From Cylindrospermum stagnale PCC 7417 (lineage in GTDB: Bacteria > Cyanobacteriota > Cyanobacteriia > Cyanobacteriales > Nostocaceae): DNA of 64,000 nt. A program made the position numbers and the translations under genes. Each line of letters begins with the position of its first letter. Position 1 is the first letter of the stretch. This document shows, piece by piece, positions 7,304-15,396 of the stretch. Location: contig NC_019757.1 in the NCBI RefSeq assembly GCF_000317535.1, forward strand, positions 3,871,501 to 3,935,500. The letters are read 5' to 3'. The notes below the pieces were generated by a model. The model worked only from the letters and a program-made list of their open reading frames with translations. It did not search any database and had not been told where the DNA came from.

Positions 7304-7696
7304 CTACTTGATTATATTTCCTCTACGATCAAAGTTTTGAATTATTTGTGAACCATCAGCTTTATTCATGCTCCTGGTTTTCAACTTCCCGTTATCCCAG
7401 TAGACATATTGATCTTGCCACTCTAACTTAGCATCCAAGTATTTTTCAAAGCGTTCTAACTGTTTACTACTGTTGTAGTACCCAATATAATACGACCGAC
7501 GCTTTTCTGCTTCCTCCTGAGAAATAGGTTCTTCAGGTACAAAAGGAATTTGGTAAGATTTCCAGCTTCCAAAATAAGTAGCAGAGTTATTTGTGCTGTT
7601 TGTCATTCTGCTGTTAAGGTTTGGTGAAGGTATACATCCAGACAAATTAGGTGATGCGATCGCCATCATTACTAATAATGTAATCGGTAATAACAT
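7304..7696 (-). CDS. Lipoprotein, DUF6156-like, probable periplasmic immunity protein for cassette C
   Basis: A 130-residue protein. The hydrophobic leader ends in NLSGC, a lipobox. The mature part has SYYIGYYNSSKQLERFEKYL, EWQDQYVYWDNGKLK and FDRRGNIIK, beta-strand repeats in the style of the DUF6156 and MORN-like 'YYDSxGRLVRxEKY' proteins. It starts 23 bases after the stop of cassette C on the same strand. A membrane-anchored periplasmic immunity protein fits the peptidase-like toxin end of cassette C, which would act on cell-wall substrates. Lipoprotein call sure; function inferred. Confidence 0.65.
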   Translation of the reverse strand: MLLPITLLVMMAIASPNLSGCIPSPNLNSRMTNSTNNSATYFGSWKSYQIPFVPEEPISQEEAEKRRSYYIGYYNSSKQLERFEKYLDAKLEWQDQYVYWDNGKLKTRSMNKADGSQIIQNFDRRGNIIK

Positions 7697-7719
7697 TGTG
7701 TTGGCTAATTTGTAGATTT

Positions 7720-9042
7720 TTACGATTCTTTAATCCCTATAGTGTTCATCAATGACTTCTGGAAGGTATGACAATTTTGACCGAATCCAAATGTCCATCG
7801 CCACTGTCCACTGTAACTAGAGGCAAAACTGCGAATGTCTGCCTTAATTGCTGCATTCGTCTTAGATCCTGTGTATACAGGATGAAACTGTTCGGCAGAA
7901 TCTCCGTGGTGCGGATCTTTTGTTGAAGAGCCACCAAAGGAGGTCATACCATTCAATTCACCTTCCACGCCAAACAATGTACCCTTTAGTCCTACATGAT
8001 ACTTCGGCCACCACCCATAGCTCTCACCACCGTCTATTTCTGTCCACCAATGACCATACTTATCATCTCCAGTGAGCTGAATATGTTTTCGCTTCATAGT
8101 AATGAAGTCTAATGTCCGTGATGTTCCTGCACCCATCTTGCCTTTGCGCTGTACCGCACCCGTCTGCTGGACAACATGAGTCAACTCATGGGCAATCAAC
8201 TCCTGTCCTCCCTTACTTCCAGGGTTGTATTCTCCACCTCTAAAGAATAAATCCTGACCTGTGGTAAACGCCCGTGCCTGAATTGATTGATTCAACTGAT
8301 CAGATTTACTATCTGTGTGCACCTTCACACCACTGAAGTCAGCCCCAAAAGCTTTTTCCATCGGTTCCCGGACATTTTCCGCTAGTGGCTGTCCGCTACC
8401 CTTTGCTTGTTGAATAGATTCTTCTATATCCGGTGTGGCAGCTGTGCCGCCCTCACTAGAAACTCGCTGCACCATTGATTTGGCTTGAACAGGTTCTTCC
8501 TCTTCCGGTGTCTGGCGCTGGATAGTCTCAGATAAAGATTTGGCTTGTACCTCTTCCTCTTCCGGTGTCTGGCGCTGGATAGTCTCAGATAAAGATTTGG
8601 CTTGTACCTCTTCCTCTTCTGGTGTTTGACGCTGAATAGTCTCAGACAGAGATTTGGCTTGAACAGGTTCTTCCTCTTCTGGTGTTTGGCGCTGGACACT
8701 TTCACTCTCAGGCGCACTAATCCGCTGTACTACATCCTGCGCCATTTTGTCTGCTTCTTGCTCATACTTGTCTCCAGGCTGACCAATGGAGAGTTTCATC
8801 TGAATTCTCGGCGTCTTTGCTGGTGTTGAACGAGGTGCAAGTTTCACGCCATCGAGGAAACTATGACCAACTTCCTTTAATCTTTCAGCTTTAGCCTGTG
8901 CATCTGGTGTTTGGTCTTGTACTGGCGAGACTTCCTCAGTTTTCGGCTGAACGACAAAGCGACGCGGCGCGAATTGATTCGCCGCAGGTCTGTCAGAGGA
9001 GTTGGAAGAACTTTTAGCTGTTCTGTGTTCTCTGCTATACAT
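7720..9042 (-). CDS. Effector cassette C: DUF4157 protein with papain-like (NlpC/P60-type) C-terminus
   Basis: A 440-residue protein. The leader (1 to about 110) is nearly identical to cassette B. Residues 117-194 hold four repeat units. The DUF4157 domain covers about 214-293, with HELTH at 285-289. The toxin end (about 296-440) is unrelated to B. It has HWWTEI (His331) early and GQNCHTFQKSL (Cys424) late. A His-before-Cys order with an N-C-x-T-F motif is the pattern of circularly permuted papain-like enzymes (PPPDE, LRAT, permuted NlpC/P60). I infer a cysteine peptidase or amidase acting in the periplasm, consistent with the lipoprotein directly downstream. The leader and DUF4157 calls are firm; the toxin class is a prediction. 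Confidence 0.8.
   Translation of the reverse strand: MYSREHRTAKSSSNSSDRPAANQFAPRRFVVQPKTEEVSPVQDQTPDAQAKAERLKEVGHSFLDGVKLAPRSTPAKTPRIQMKLSIGQPGDKYEQEADKMAQDVVQRISAPESESVQRQTPEEEEPVQAKSLSETIQRQTPEEEEVQAKSLSETIQRQTPEEEEVQAKSLSETIQRQTPEEEEPVQAKSMVQRVSSEGGTAATPDIEESIQQAKGSGQPLAENVREPMEKAFGADFSGVKVHTDSKSDQLNQSIQARAFTTGQDLFFRGGEYNPGSKGGQELIAHELTHVVQQTGAVQRKGKMGAGTSRTLDFITMKRKHIQLTGDDKYGHWWTEIDGGESYGWWPKYHVGLKGTLFGVEGELNGMTSFGGSSTKDPHHGDSAEQFHPVYTGSKTNAAIKADIRSFASSYSGQWRWTFGFGQNCHTFQKSLMNTIGIKES
8461..8694 (-). repeat. Four-copy tandem repeat (57/60-bp unit) inside cassette C
   Basis: It encodes four units of the same 19/20-residue repeat as cassette B; units 2 and 3 lack the Pro codon. Copy number differs between otherwise near-identical genes (ten, four, one). 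Confidence 0.95.
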
Positions 9043-9185
9043 TTATTTAATCCACAAAATATTTTTGTCCGAGCGATGATGCTTAACTATTCTTTCAACA
9101 TCGCTTGTATTAATTTTGGCACACCCTTGCACAGCTTAGGTAGCATTCGCCACTTTTTTTCATACTTCGAGACAAGTATAGGCGA
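9043..9185 (-). promoter_or_regulatory. Conserved upstream module of cassette C
   Basis: Identical over 143 bases to the module in front of cassette B, including ATACTT-CGAGAC-AAGTAT at 9162-9179. Identity ends abruptly at GGCGAT, after which the two loci diverge, so the module and leader were probably duplicated together. Confidence 0.7.
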
Positions 9186-9257
9186 TCGCTTGTAATATTT
9201 CTGATTCTCCCCATCCACCGGCATTTCTCTATCAATCAAGCTCAATCTCCATCGTCA

Positions 9258-9363
9258 TCAAGACGGAGACTCGATGAAAATTCTGCTCTCCTCACCCAGA
9301 TGCGGCTGTTTAATGAGTTCGTGGACTTTCAAAACCGTAAAAGGCCATTTGCTGACCGCGGCT
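9258..9363 (-). pseudogene. 3' fragment of the secreted-protein gene at 11703-12320
   Basis: It reads KWPFTVLKVHELIKQP, then GE-SRIFIESPS and a stop, matching the C-terminus of the 205-residue protein at 11703-12320. Flanking DNA down to about 9200 is also similar to 11640-11700. No start exists; it is fused to the end of the beta-propeller pseudogene. It marks a duplication/deletion between cassettes C and D. Confidence 0.8.
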
Positions 9364-9366
9364 TTC

Positions 9367-10862
9367 TTATTTACTGTTTGGTTGTAGACGGATAACTTTG
9401 AAACCTTGAGGATCACTTAAAGGTATATATACATTACCAGATGGATCTATTTCTAACTTACTTGGAGATCCTACTTGTGATTCTATCGGCAATAAATCTT
9501 GATTAACTAGATCAAAGGGAAACCATTAACATCTGTTTTTTTCAAAGATGTAGTTGTCTGTAACTTTCCGTCCAAAGAATAGACAAATAGAGTTCCGCCT
9601 TGACGCTCAGTTTCACCTGCATAGAAATAAAACATTGACGTTTTGTCAACGCTTACCAAGCGAGGTGTATCTTCTTTAATGGGCAGTTGTTCTTCTGGCA
9701 ATTTAAAGGAGATTGTTTGGATTTTTTTACCTGAATAGTCGTAGTGCTCAACTTTAAGAATAACCACATTATTTACTACATCTGCACGGCTGCATACAAA
9801 AATATGATTATCTTCTTCTCTAACGAAAATTCCATGAATTTCTTGTTTCCACTCAACTTCACCTGTTGGTGATAAGCGAACTATCCCATCATAAATACGG
9901 GGGTAAATATTACCTTTGGCATCAACACCAGCTAGATTATGTAAATATTGAATTTTTGATTCAATAACTTCTCGTTTATCACTGGTCAAACTGCGTTTAA
10001 TTAAAACGTGTCTATTACCTGAAGCATCATCTAAAAGACGAATAAAATAAACTTATTTAGCAGAACTAATCGTCAATTTATCAGAAGGTTCATCCCAGTT
10101 ATAAACAGCAAGTATCTCCCCAGTAGCAACATCAAAACTAGCTAATCCTTGTTTAGGAGAGCGCACTGGTAAATATAGGGAATTTTCATCAGGAGCAATC
10201 AAAGATTCAAATTTACCCGCAAAACTAGGAAAATCCAATTTTTGATAATTTAGTTCACCTTGTTTTACCCATATATCCTTACCTTGACTATTTATTCTAC
10301 GCAGTCGATGTGATAATTTATGTTGGTTTGTCTCCAAAATCTCCAATAGATAAATACCATTTTGGTGATCAGGATAAAAATCAACAATATCCCACCTATC
10401 TATACTGTTGGCGTTCACACTCAAATCTAATTGATCTATAAAATTGCCCTGAGAATTGAAACGCATAACTCTATATTTTCGTTCATCTGGTTCAGTCTCT
10501 TGAGGAACTTCAAAAAGTATATATAAATTTTTATTTTTATCAAGACGTATGCTATATACAGGACGAATCATCCGTCTTGACTTGGTTATGAATTTACCTG
10601 ATAATGGCATATTTTCATAAGGTCTTTGAGGTATTGATTTGATATCATTTCCCCAAGGAATTGACCAAGTGAGTTTGGGAATGTAGTTTAGTTGTATAGA
10701 TGATTCTTTATTGCTTATTTGAGGTATGACTGAATTGCTAGACTTAGGCACATTTGTATTTAATTTTTGCTTTTGCTCATAGCTTCCAGATAAGCAAAAA
10801 ATTAGAAGACTGAGACAAATAAATGATCTTTGTGGGTAATAAATCACTTGATAACTTGCCAA
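9367..10862 (-). pseudogene. Exported beta-propeller-like protein, several frameshifts
   Basis: Three reading frames together give one protein. 10053-10862 has a signal-peptide-like start (SFICLSLLIFCLSGS) and repeated strands (LDKNKNLYILFEV, RVMRFNSQGNFI). A second frame gives VYFIRLLDDASGNRHVLIK. 9507-9989 continues with LAGVDAKGNIYPRIYDGI. After another shift comes KLEIDPSGNVYIPLSD and a stop at 9367. The recurring D-x-x-G-N-hydrophobic motif is typical of six- or seven-bladed propellers (NHL/SMP-30-like). At least three frameshifts make it non-functional. It directly follows cassette D on the same strand, so it may be the former periplasmic immunity or partner protein of D. Confidence 0.75.
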
Positions 10863-10943
10863 AATTTATGCTATGACATCAAGATAGAAGCAGGGAATTC
10901 AATATTTTACTTTCTTTCCTAGTCTACCTAAGCAGGCTTTATA

Positions 10944-11437
10944 TTACCAAGGTGCTGGAGCAAATTTTACTGGCTTTATCGGTTTACTTACATCTTCTAA
11001 TATAGTGTCTTGCATGACACCAGATTTATCAGGAATGACCCATAAACTGAGAACCTGATGTCTTCCGTTACCATCTTCTGTACCTTTATAAATCACTACA
11101 TGATTGAGTCCATTGATAAAGATAATATTTCCGGCTGGAATATTACCTTTTCTAATACCTGTATTTTTATCAAAAGGAATGTCCTGAGCCTTGCCATAAT
11201 TTAGCTTATCTTTTAACACTTCATAATAGGCATCCACACCTGCCTATCGAGAAAACTATGACCAACTTCCTTTAATTCTTCCGCTTTAGCCTGTGCATCT
11301 GGTGTTTGGTCTTGTACTGGCGAGACTTCCTCAGTTTTCGGCTGAACGACAAAGCGACGCGGCGCGAATTGATTCGCCGCAGGTCTGTCAGAGGAGTTGG
11401 AAGAACTTTTAGCTGTTCTGTGTTCTCTGATATACAT
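10944..11437 (-). pseudogene. Effector cassette D: leader fused out of frame to an NlpC/P60-like toxin end
   Basis: 11213-11437 encodes the first 64 residues of the common leader (MYIREHRTAKSSSNSS to GHSFLD), then shifts into a few unrelated residues and a stop. The overlapping frame 10944-11237 encodes a 97-residue toxin-like end with GNIPAGNIIFINGLNHVVIY, which resembles the G-D-I-hydrophobic...H-V-G-I-Y strand carrying the catalytic His of NlpC/P60 peptidases. The repeats, the DUF4157 domain and the expected Cys half are gone. One large internal deletion explains this. The intact conserved upstream module remains in front. Confidence 0.75.
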
Positions 11438-11580
11438 TTATTTAATCCACGAAATATTTTTGTACTAGCGATGATGCTTCACTATTCTCTCAACACCGCT
11501 TATATTAATTTTGGCACACCCTTGCAAGGACTAGGTAGCATTCGCCAGTTTTTTTCATACTTCGAGACAAGTATAGGCGA
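11438..11580 (-). promoter_or_regulatory. Conserved upstream module of cassette D
   Basis: About 90% identical to the modules of B and C. The palindrome ATACTT-CGAGAC-AAGTAT (11557-11574) is fully kept while bases between it and the start have drifted, suggesting that the palindrome matters. Confidence 0.65.
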
Positions 11581-11702
11581 TCGCGAACCCGAACAGCGTG
11601 TGCTTTGCACTCAGTGCTGCTGCTTTCAGTAGATCGCACATTACATTTCTCAGTCTCATCATCCAAGAGCACTTCTCTATCAATGATGATCAATCTCCAT
11701 CA

Positions 11703-12320
11703 TCACAGAGAGGAAGACTCGATGAAAACTCTGATCTGCTCACCCTGCTCCGGCTGTTTAATTAGTTCGTGAACTTTCAGAACAGTAAAAGGCCATTTGC
11801 TGACCTCTGCTTTATTTTCTCCTGGCAAGGGGTGGTCTGGTAAATCTAACTCAAGCAGTGAACCCCAATAACCTTCAAGCCATACACCACAGGAATTTGA
11901 ATTCTTTGGGCAGATATTTCTCAACCGAGACAACAGTGATATGCCCATGCTAGTGTCATCCAGAGATAAAAAGATTGCATCTTTGTCAAGGTCTGTATCA
12001 GAAGTGCCAACGAAAGCATTACCGATGGCGAGTCGATACGAATCTTTAAAGCGAATCACCACTGGGAGTCGAAGTTGCTTTCTTGAACCAGAAGTTGTCT
12101 TGACTTGGTGGTTGAGCCAATCTAGCAGCACACTAAATGGCTTAATTGTGAGTTCAGGGGTGAAATTTACCCGATTTGTTGGTTTCTTGAGTGTCGTAAT
12201 TGGTTTTTCCGTTTTGTTTAATTCTGAGATTAAAGGAATTGAGCTAGTGTGTCCACTTGTTGAATCTTGATACCCCAAGATAAGCACAATAATCAAACTA
12301 ATCAAATTAGCCGCTTTCAT
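11703..12320 (-). CDS. Secreted protein of unknown function
   Basis: A 205-residue protein. MKAANLISLIIVLILGYQDS is a short hydrophobic export signal without a lipobox Cys. The mature protein has FTPELTIKPFSVLLDWL, a middle region with IFLSLDDTSMGISLLSRL and two nearby cysteines (ICPKNSNSCGVW), which could form a disulfide in the periplasm, and the end FTVLKVHELIKQP...IRVFIESS. I do not recognise the family. The 3' end is duplicated at 9258-9363 and the gene lies just upstream of cassette D on the same strand, so it is part of the effector island and might be an orphan immunity gene. Low certainty about role. Confidence 0.6.
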   Translation of the reverse strand: MKAANLISLIIVLILGYQDSTSGHTSSIPLISELNKTEKPITTLKKPTNRVNFTPELTIKPFSVLLDWLNHQVKTTSGSRKQLRLPVVIRFKDSYRLAIGNAFVGTSDTDLDKDAIFLSLDDTSMGISLLSRLRNICPKNSNSCGVWLEGYWGSLLELDLPDHPLPGENKAEVSKWPFTVLKVHELIKQPEQGEQIRVFIESSSL

Positions 12321-12398
12321 CCAAAAGTCCTATGTCTGTAGAAGTCGCTTTCTTGATCCAGATGTTTGAGGACTGTTGATAATTGGTGTAGTCCTAGA

Positions 12399-13145
12399 CT
12401 ATTTTCGATAAAGCCGTCCATTGCGGACTTGCACCACTGGTTTATTGCACCGCCGCACCAGTTGTTCATCATGGGTAGTTACAATTACCGTTGCCCCAAA
12501 AGAATTTAACTTCTGGAGAATCTGCATCACTTGCCAGGAATTATCAGGATCGAGGTTTCCCGTAGGCTCATCTGCTAATAGCAGCGGTGGCGTTCCCACA
12601 ATTGCCCGCGCAATACTCACCCGCTGCTGCTCTCCCCCAGAAAGTTGATCGGGAAAGCTATCAGCTTTGGACAATAAACCCACCAACTTTAAAGTTGGTT
12701 GTAAACGCCGTTGAATTTCCTTGCGAGTAAACCCTTGGGCTTGCAGCACAAAAGTGATGTTTTCCGCTACTGTCCGCTGGGGGATGAGTTTGTAGTCTTG
12801 AAAGACAATGCCGATGCGACGGCGCAATAACGATAAGCGATCGCCTCGCAAAGCCGCCACATCCAATTCGTCAACAATCACTTCTCCCTGTGTAGGTAAT
12901 TCCTCCCCATACAGCAGTTTCAAAAGCGTAGATTTACCAGAACCACTTGGGCCTGTGATAAACAGAAATTCTCCCTGTTTGATCTCTATGCTCACATCTA
13001 ATAGAGCATCATAGCCATTAGTATAAGTTTTTGTGACAGCACGTAATTGCACCATTGCCGCTGTCTGACTACTGTGATGTTTAGGTTCTCCATTCTCTCT
13101 GTGAACAGATTTGTCAGTATTTTCCTGAGTTGTTGATATCGGCAT
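12399..13145 (-). CDS. ftsE: Cell-division ABC transporter ATPase FtsE
   Basis: A 248-residue ABC ATPase. The first 30 residues are a low-complexity extension; the domain proper starts at [11 protein letters not shown] (ATG 13055 is an alternative start). Walker [10 protein letters not shown]-loop FQDYKLIP, signature LSGGEQQR, Walker B LLLADEP and switch His in VTTHDEQL are all present. FQDYKLI and [12 protein letters not shown] are characteristic of FtsE, the partner of FtsX that controls cell-wall hydrolases at the division septum. No ftsX lies next to it, as is usual in cyanobacteria where the two can be apart. Confidence 0.85.
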   Translation of the reverse strand: MPISTTQENTDKSVHRENGEPKHHSSQTAAMVQLRAVTKTYTNGYDALLDVSIEIKQGEFLFITGPSGSGKSTLLKLLYGEELPTQGEVIVDELDVAALRGDRLSLLRRRIGIVFQDYKLIPQRTVAENITFVLQAQGFTRKEIQRRLQPTLKLVGLLSKADSFPDQLSGGEQQRVSIARAIVGTPPLLLADEPTGNLDPDNSWQVMQILQKLNSFGATVIVTTHDEQLVRRCNKPVVQVRNGRLYRK

Positions 13146-13308
13146 TACTAAATTTTCCTCACGCCCACAACCAAAAGTCTCCCCAAAATAAGGATTCCCA
13201 GGTTATGCCTGGGAATATCAAATCCAAAAAAGAAAATTTAAATTTTCTAGAAGCCCCAAGTGCCAAGTACGTATTATTACTTAGCCATCAAGACTCAGCA
13301 ATCGAAAC

Positions 13309-14061
13309 TCAGCTGACACCCCTTGCCGTCAAGCGATAAACAAAGGCTTTTACAGCAAACTCAGGCAAAGCCAACATCCGCCGCCAACGCCAAGGTTCTT
13401 GATAAAGCCGATACAGCCATTCCAAATTGTTATTTCCCAACCAAGCAGGAGCGCGAGTTTTCGTTCCTGACCAAATATCGAAACTACCACCAACGCCAAT
13501 CCAAATCGCTTGGGGACACAAATGACGGTTTTCGGCAATCCATAATTCTTGACGTGGCACTCCCAAGCCCACAAAAATCACTTGTGGCTGTAATTCGGCC
13601 AGAGTTTGCCGCAATTGTTCTTCTTCTTCTGGAGAATGGTAGCCAGAGTGAGTACCTGCGATCCTCAAACCAGGAGCTTGCTGCTGCCATAACTCTGCCG
13701 CATTTGCAGCTACTCCAGGCGCTCCTCCATAGAAAAATACCTTTGCGTCGGTCGAATGTTGCCCAAGTTTTCGTAACAAGTTTTCAGCTAGTTCAATTCC
13801 GGGAAAACGTTGTACTTTTTGCCACAACAGCCATTGCAAATACAAAACAACCCCTGCTCCATCTGGAATCACTAGTTCAGCATTTTGAATGACCTTAGCT
13901 AGAGATATATTCCGCTCTGCCTGCATTGTCATTTCGGCATTCAGCGTTACCACATGAGTTCCTCTGCCTTGTTGCAGGCATTCTAGCAACCAGTCTGGAT
14001 AATTTGTCATTACATGAACTGGTAACCCCAACACTGAAAACACTTTAGGCGGTTTAAACAT
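13309..14061 (-). CDS. WecB/TagA/CpsF-family glycosyltransferase
   Basis: A 250-residue enzyme beginning MFKPPKVFSVLGLPVHV. Family hallmarks are THVVTLNAEM near the N-terminus, LVIPDGAGVVLYLQ, the FFYGGAPGVA nucleotide-binding loop, GYHSPEEEE and PQVIFVGLGVPRQELWI, then IGVGGSFDIWSG. These enzymes (GT26) transfer N-acetylmannosaminuronate or N-acetylmannosamine to lipid-linked GlcNAc in polysaccharide or teichoic-acid synthesis at the cytoplasmic membrane. The length is normal. It lies 163 bases upstream of ftsE on the same strand, but co-transcription is not evident. The exact sugar cannot be told. Confidence 0.88.
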   Translation of the reverse strand: MFKPPKVFSVLGLPVHVMTNYPDWLLECLQQGRGTHVVTLNAEMTMQAERNISLAKVIQNAELVIPDGAGVVLYLQWLLWQKVQRFPGIELAENLLRKLGQHSTDAKVFFYGGAPGVAANAAELWQQQAPGLRIAGTHSGYHSPEEEEQLRQTLAELQPQVIFVGLGVPRQELWIAENRHLCPQAIWIGVGGSFDIWSGTKTRAPAWLGNNNLEWLYRLYQEPWRWRRMLALPEFAVKAFVYRLTARGVS

Positions 14062-14486
14062 AGCCTATTCTTGATTAGACTCAGACCGGATTTTCTCGAA
14101 CGTTTAGTTTATCAAATTTTCTCTGAAGAAGGATTAGTGGATGCCAAGATGCACTCTCAGTTACGGGGATTCACAGTGCAGCGGCAAAGCTGCAATTGTT
14201 GTTATCCTAAGAAAACAGATCCAAGCCCAACTGGCTAGAAAACAGTGAGTGATTAATTTTAGTAGAAATATTTATACATTAATTCTTAAGGTAATACAAT
14301 AGATAGTCTTCGGTTATGGCATCAGTTAGACAAAAGGTTAAAGCATTCACAATACCAGCTTTCAAAACTGCAAAAAGGTTCATTTAAAGCATAAGTTAGC
14401 TGGCTGAAAGAAAAATCTCTCTCCTTGAACGATAGGACGCGGTGGGAGGGTCAAAGTTAAGGTAGTGTAACGGGTAGAAGTTGGCT
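14062..14486. other. Intergenic region between divergent genes
   Basis: It separates the glycosyltransferase (minus) from the response regulator (plus) and must hold both promoters. I see no gene, tRNA or clear operator. A short run CAGTGCAGCGGCAAAGCTG near 14170 could form a weak hairpin. Confidence 0.5.
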
Positions 14487-15206
14487 ATGAGTAAAATTCG
14501 GATTGCTCTGATTGAAGATCATGACCTCACCCGTGTGGGTATTCGGACAGCACTACTGCAAAAGGAGGAAATTGAAGTTGTAGGGGAAGCTGCCAATGCT
14601 GCTGAGGGGCTAAAAATGTTAAAAAACCTACAACCAGATATTGCAATTGTAGATATTGGTTTACCAGATAAGGACGGTATTGAACTGACAAGGGAACTGA
14701 AATCTACTAACGGTGGCCAAGACTTAAGTACAAAGGTGTTAATTTTGACACTACAGGATAACAAGGAAGCGGTATTGGCAGCTTTTGCTGCCGGAGCAGA
14801 TTCCTACTGTATGAAGGATATCAAGTTCGATAATTTGCTGGAAGCAGTGCGAGTAACTTACAATGGCAACGCTTGGATCGATCCAGCGATCGCTCGGATT
14901 GTATTGCAACAAGCCCAACAAAATCCGCAAAAATTAGCTCCAGTATCATCAGATACAAGAAAATCTATTTTTAATCCGGAATCGGCGGAGAATCAGCAGG
15001 TTATTGACCTTTACACCCTTACAGAAAGGGAGCTAGAAGTGTTACAGTTGATAGTCGAAGGTTGTAGCAATGCGGTAATTGCGGAACGACTTTACATCAC
15101 AGTTGGGACTGTAAAAACTCACGTCCGCAATATTCTGAATAAGCTAAGTGCTGATGACCGTACTCAAGCAGCAGTCCGCGCCTTGCGTTCTGGGATAGTG
15201 GGATAG
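14487..15206 (+). CDS. NarL/LuxR-type response regulator
   Basis: A 239-residue protein from ATG 14487 (an in-frame TTG six bases upstream is less likely). The receiver domain (about 1-125) has the acidic pair in LIEDHD, phospho-acceptor Asp56 in IVDIGLPDKDG, Thr in LTLQD and Lys in YCMKDIKF. A linker leads to a C-terminal LuxR helix-turn-helix (about 174-239): LTERELEVLQLIVEGCSN, IAERLYITVGTVKTHVRNIL. It should bind DNA when phosphorylated. The next genes on the strand (phosphatase and anti-sigma-like ATPase) suggest a common signalling locus, though 190 bases separate them. The cognate kinase is not adjacent. Confidence 0.9.
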   Translation: MSKIRIALIEDHDLTRVGIRTALLQKEEIEVVGEAANAAEGLKMLKNLQPDIAIVDIGLPDKDGIELTRELKSTNGGQDLSTKVLILTLQDNKEAVLAAFAAGADSYCMKDIKFDNLLEAVRVTYNGNAWIDPAIARIVLQQAQQNPQKLAPVSSDTRKSIFNPESAENQQVIDLYTLTERELEVLQLIVEGCSNAVIAERLYITVGTVKTHVRNILNKLSADDRTQAAVRALRSGIVG

Positions 15207-15396
15207 GTTTATTTGTGGACTGTATCAATCCTTGAGGAGACGCTCGTGAAATTTACAACTTTGAGAAAGTTATAGGTTCAAAATAGGTGGCTTCTATTTA
15301 GTGATTACTAAATGATTAGTTTTTGTTTTTTGTTTCTCAGGCGGGATCAATTTTGCGTTATCTTGCCATTTAAGTATCTGAAAATTAAAGTCAAAT

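Noticed and set aside
13323-13892. 189-codon plus frame opposite the glycosyltransferase gene
   Set aside because: Antisense shadow of a clear WecB/TagA/CpsF gene.
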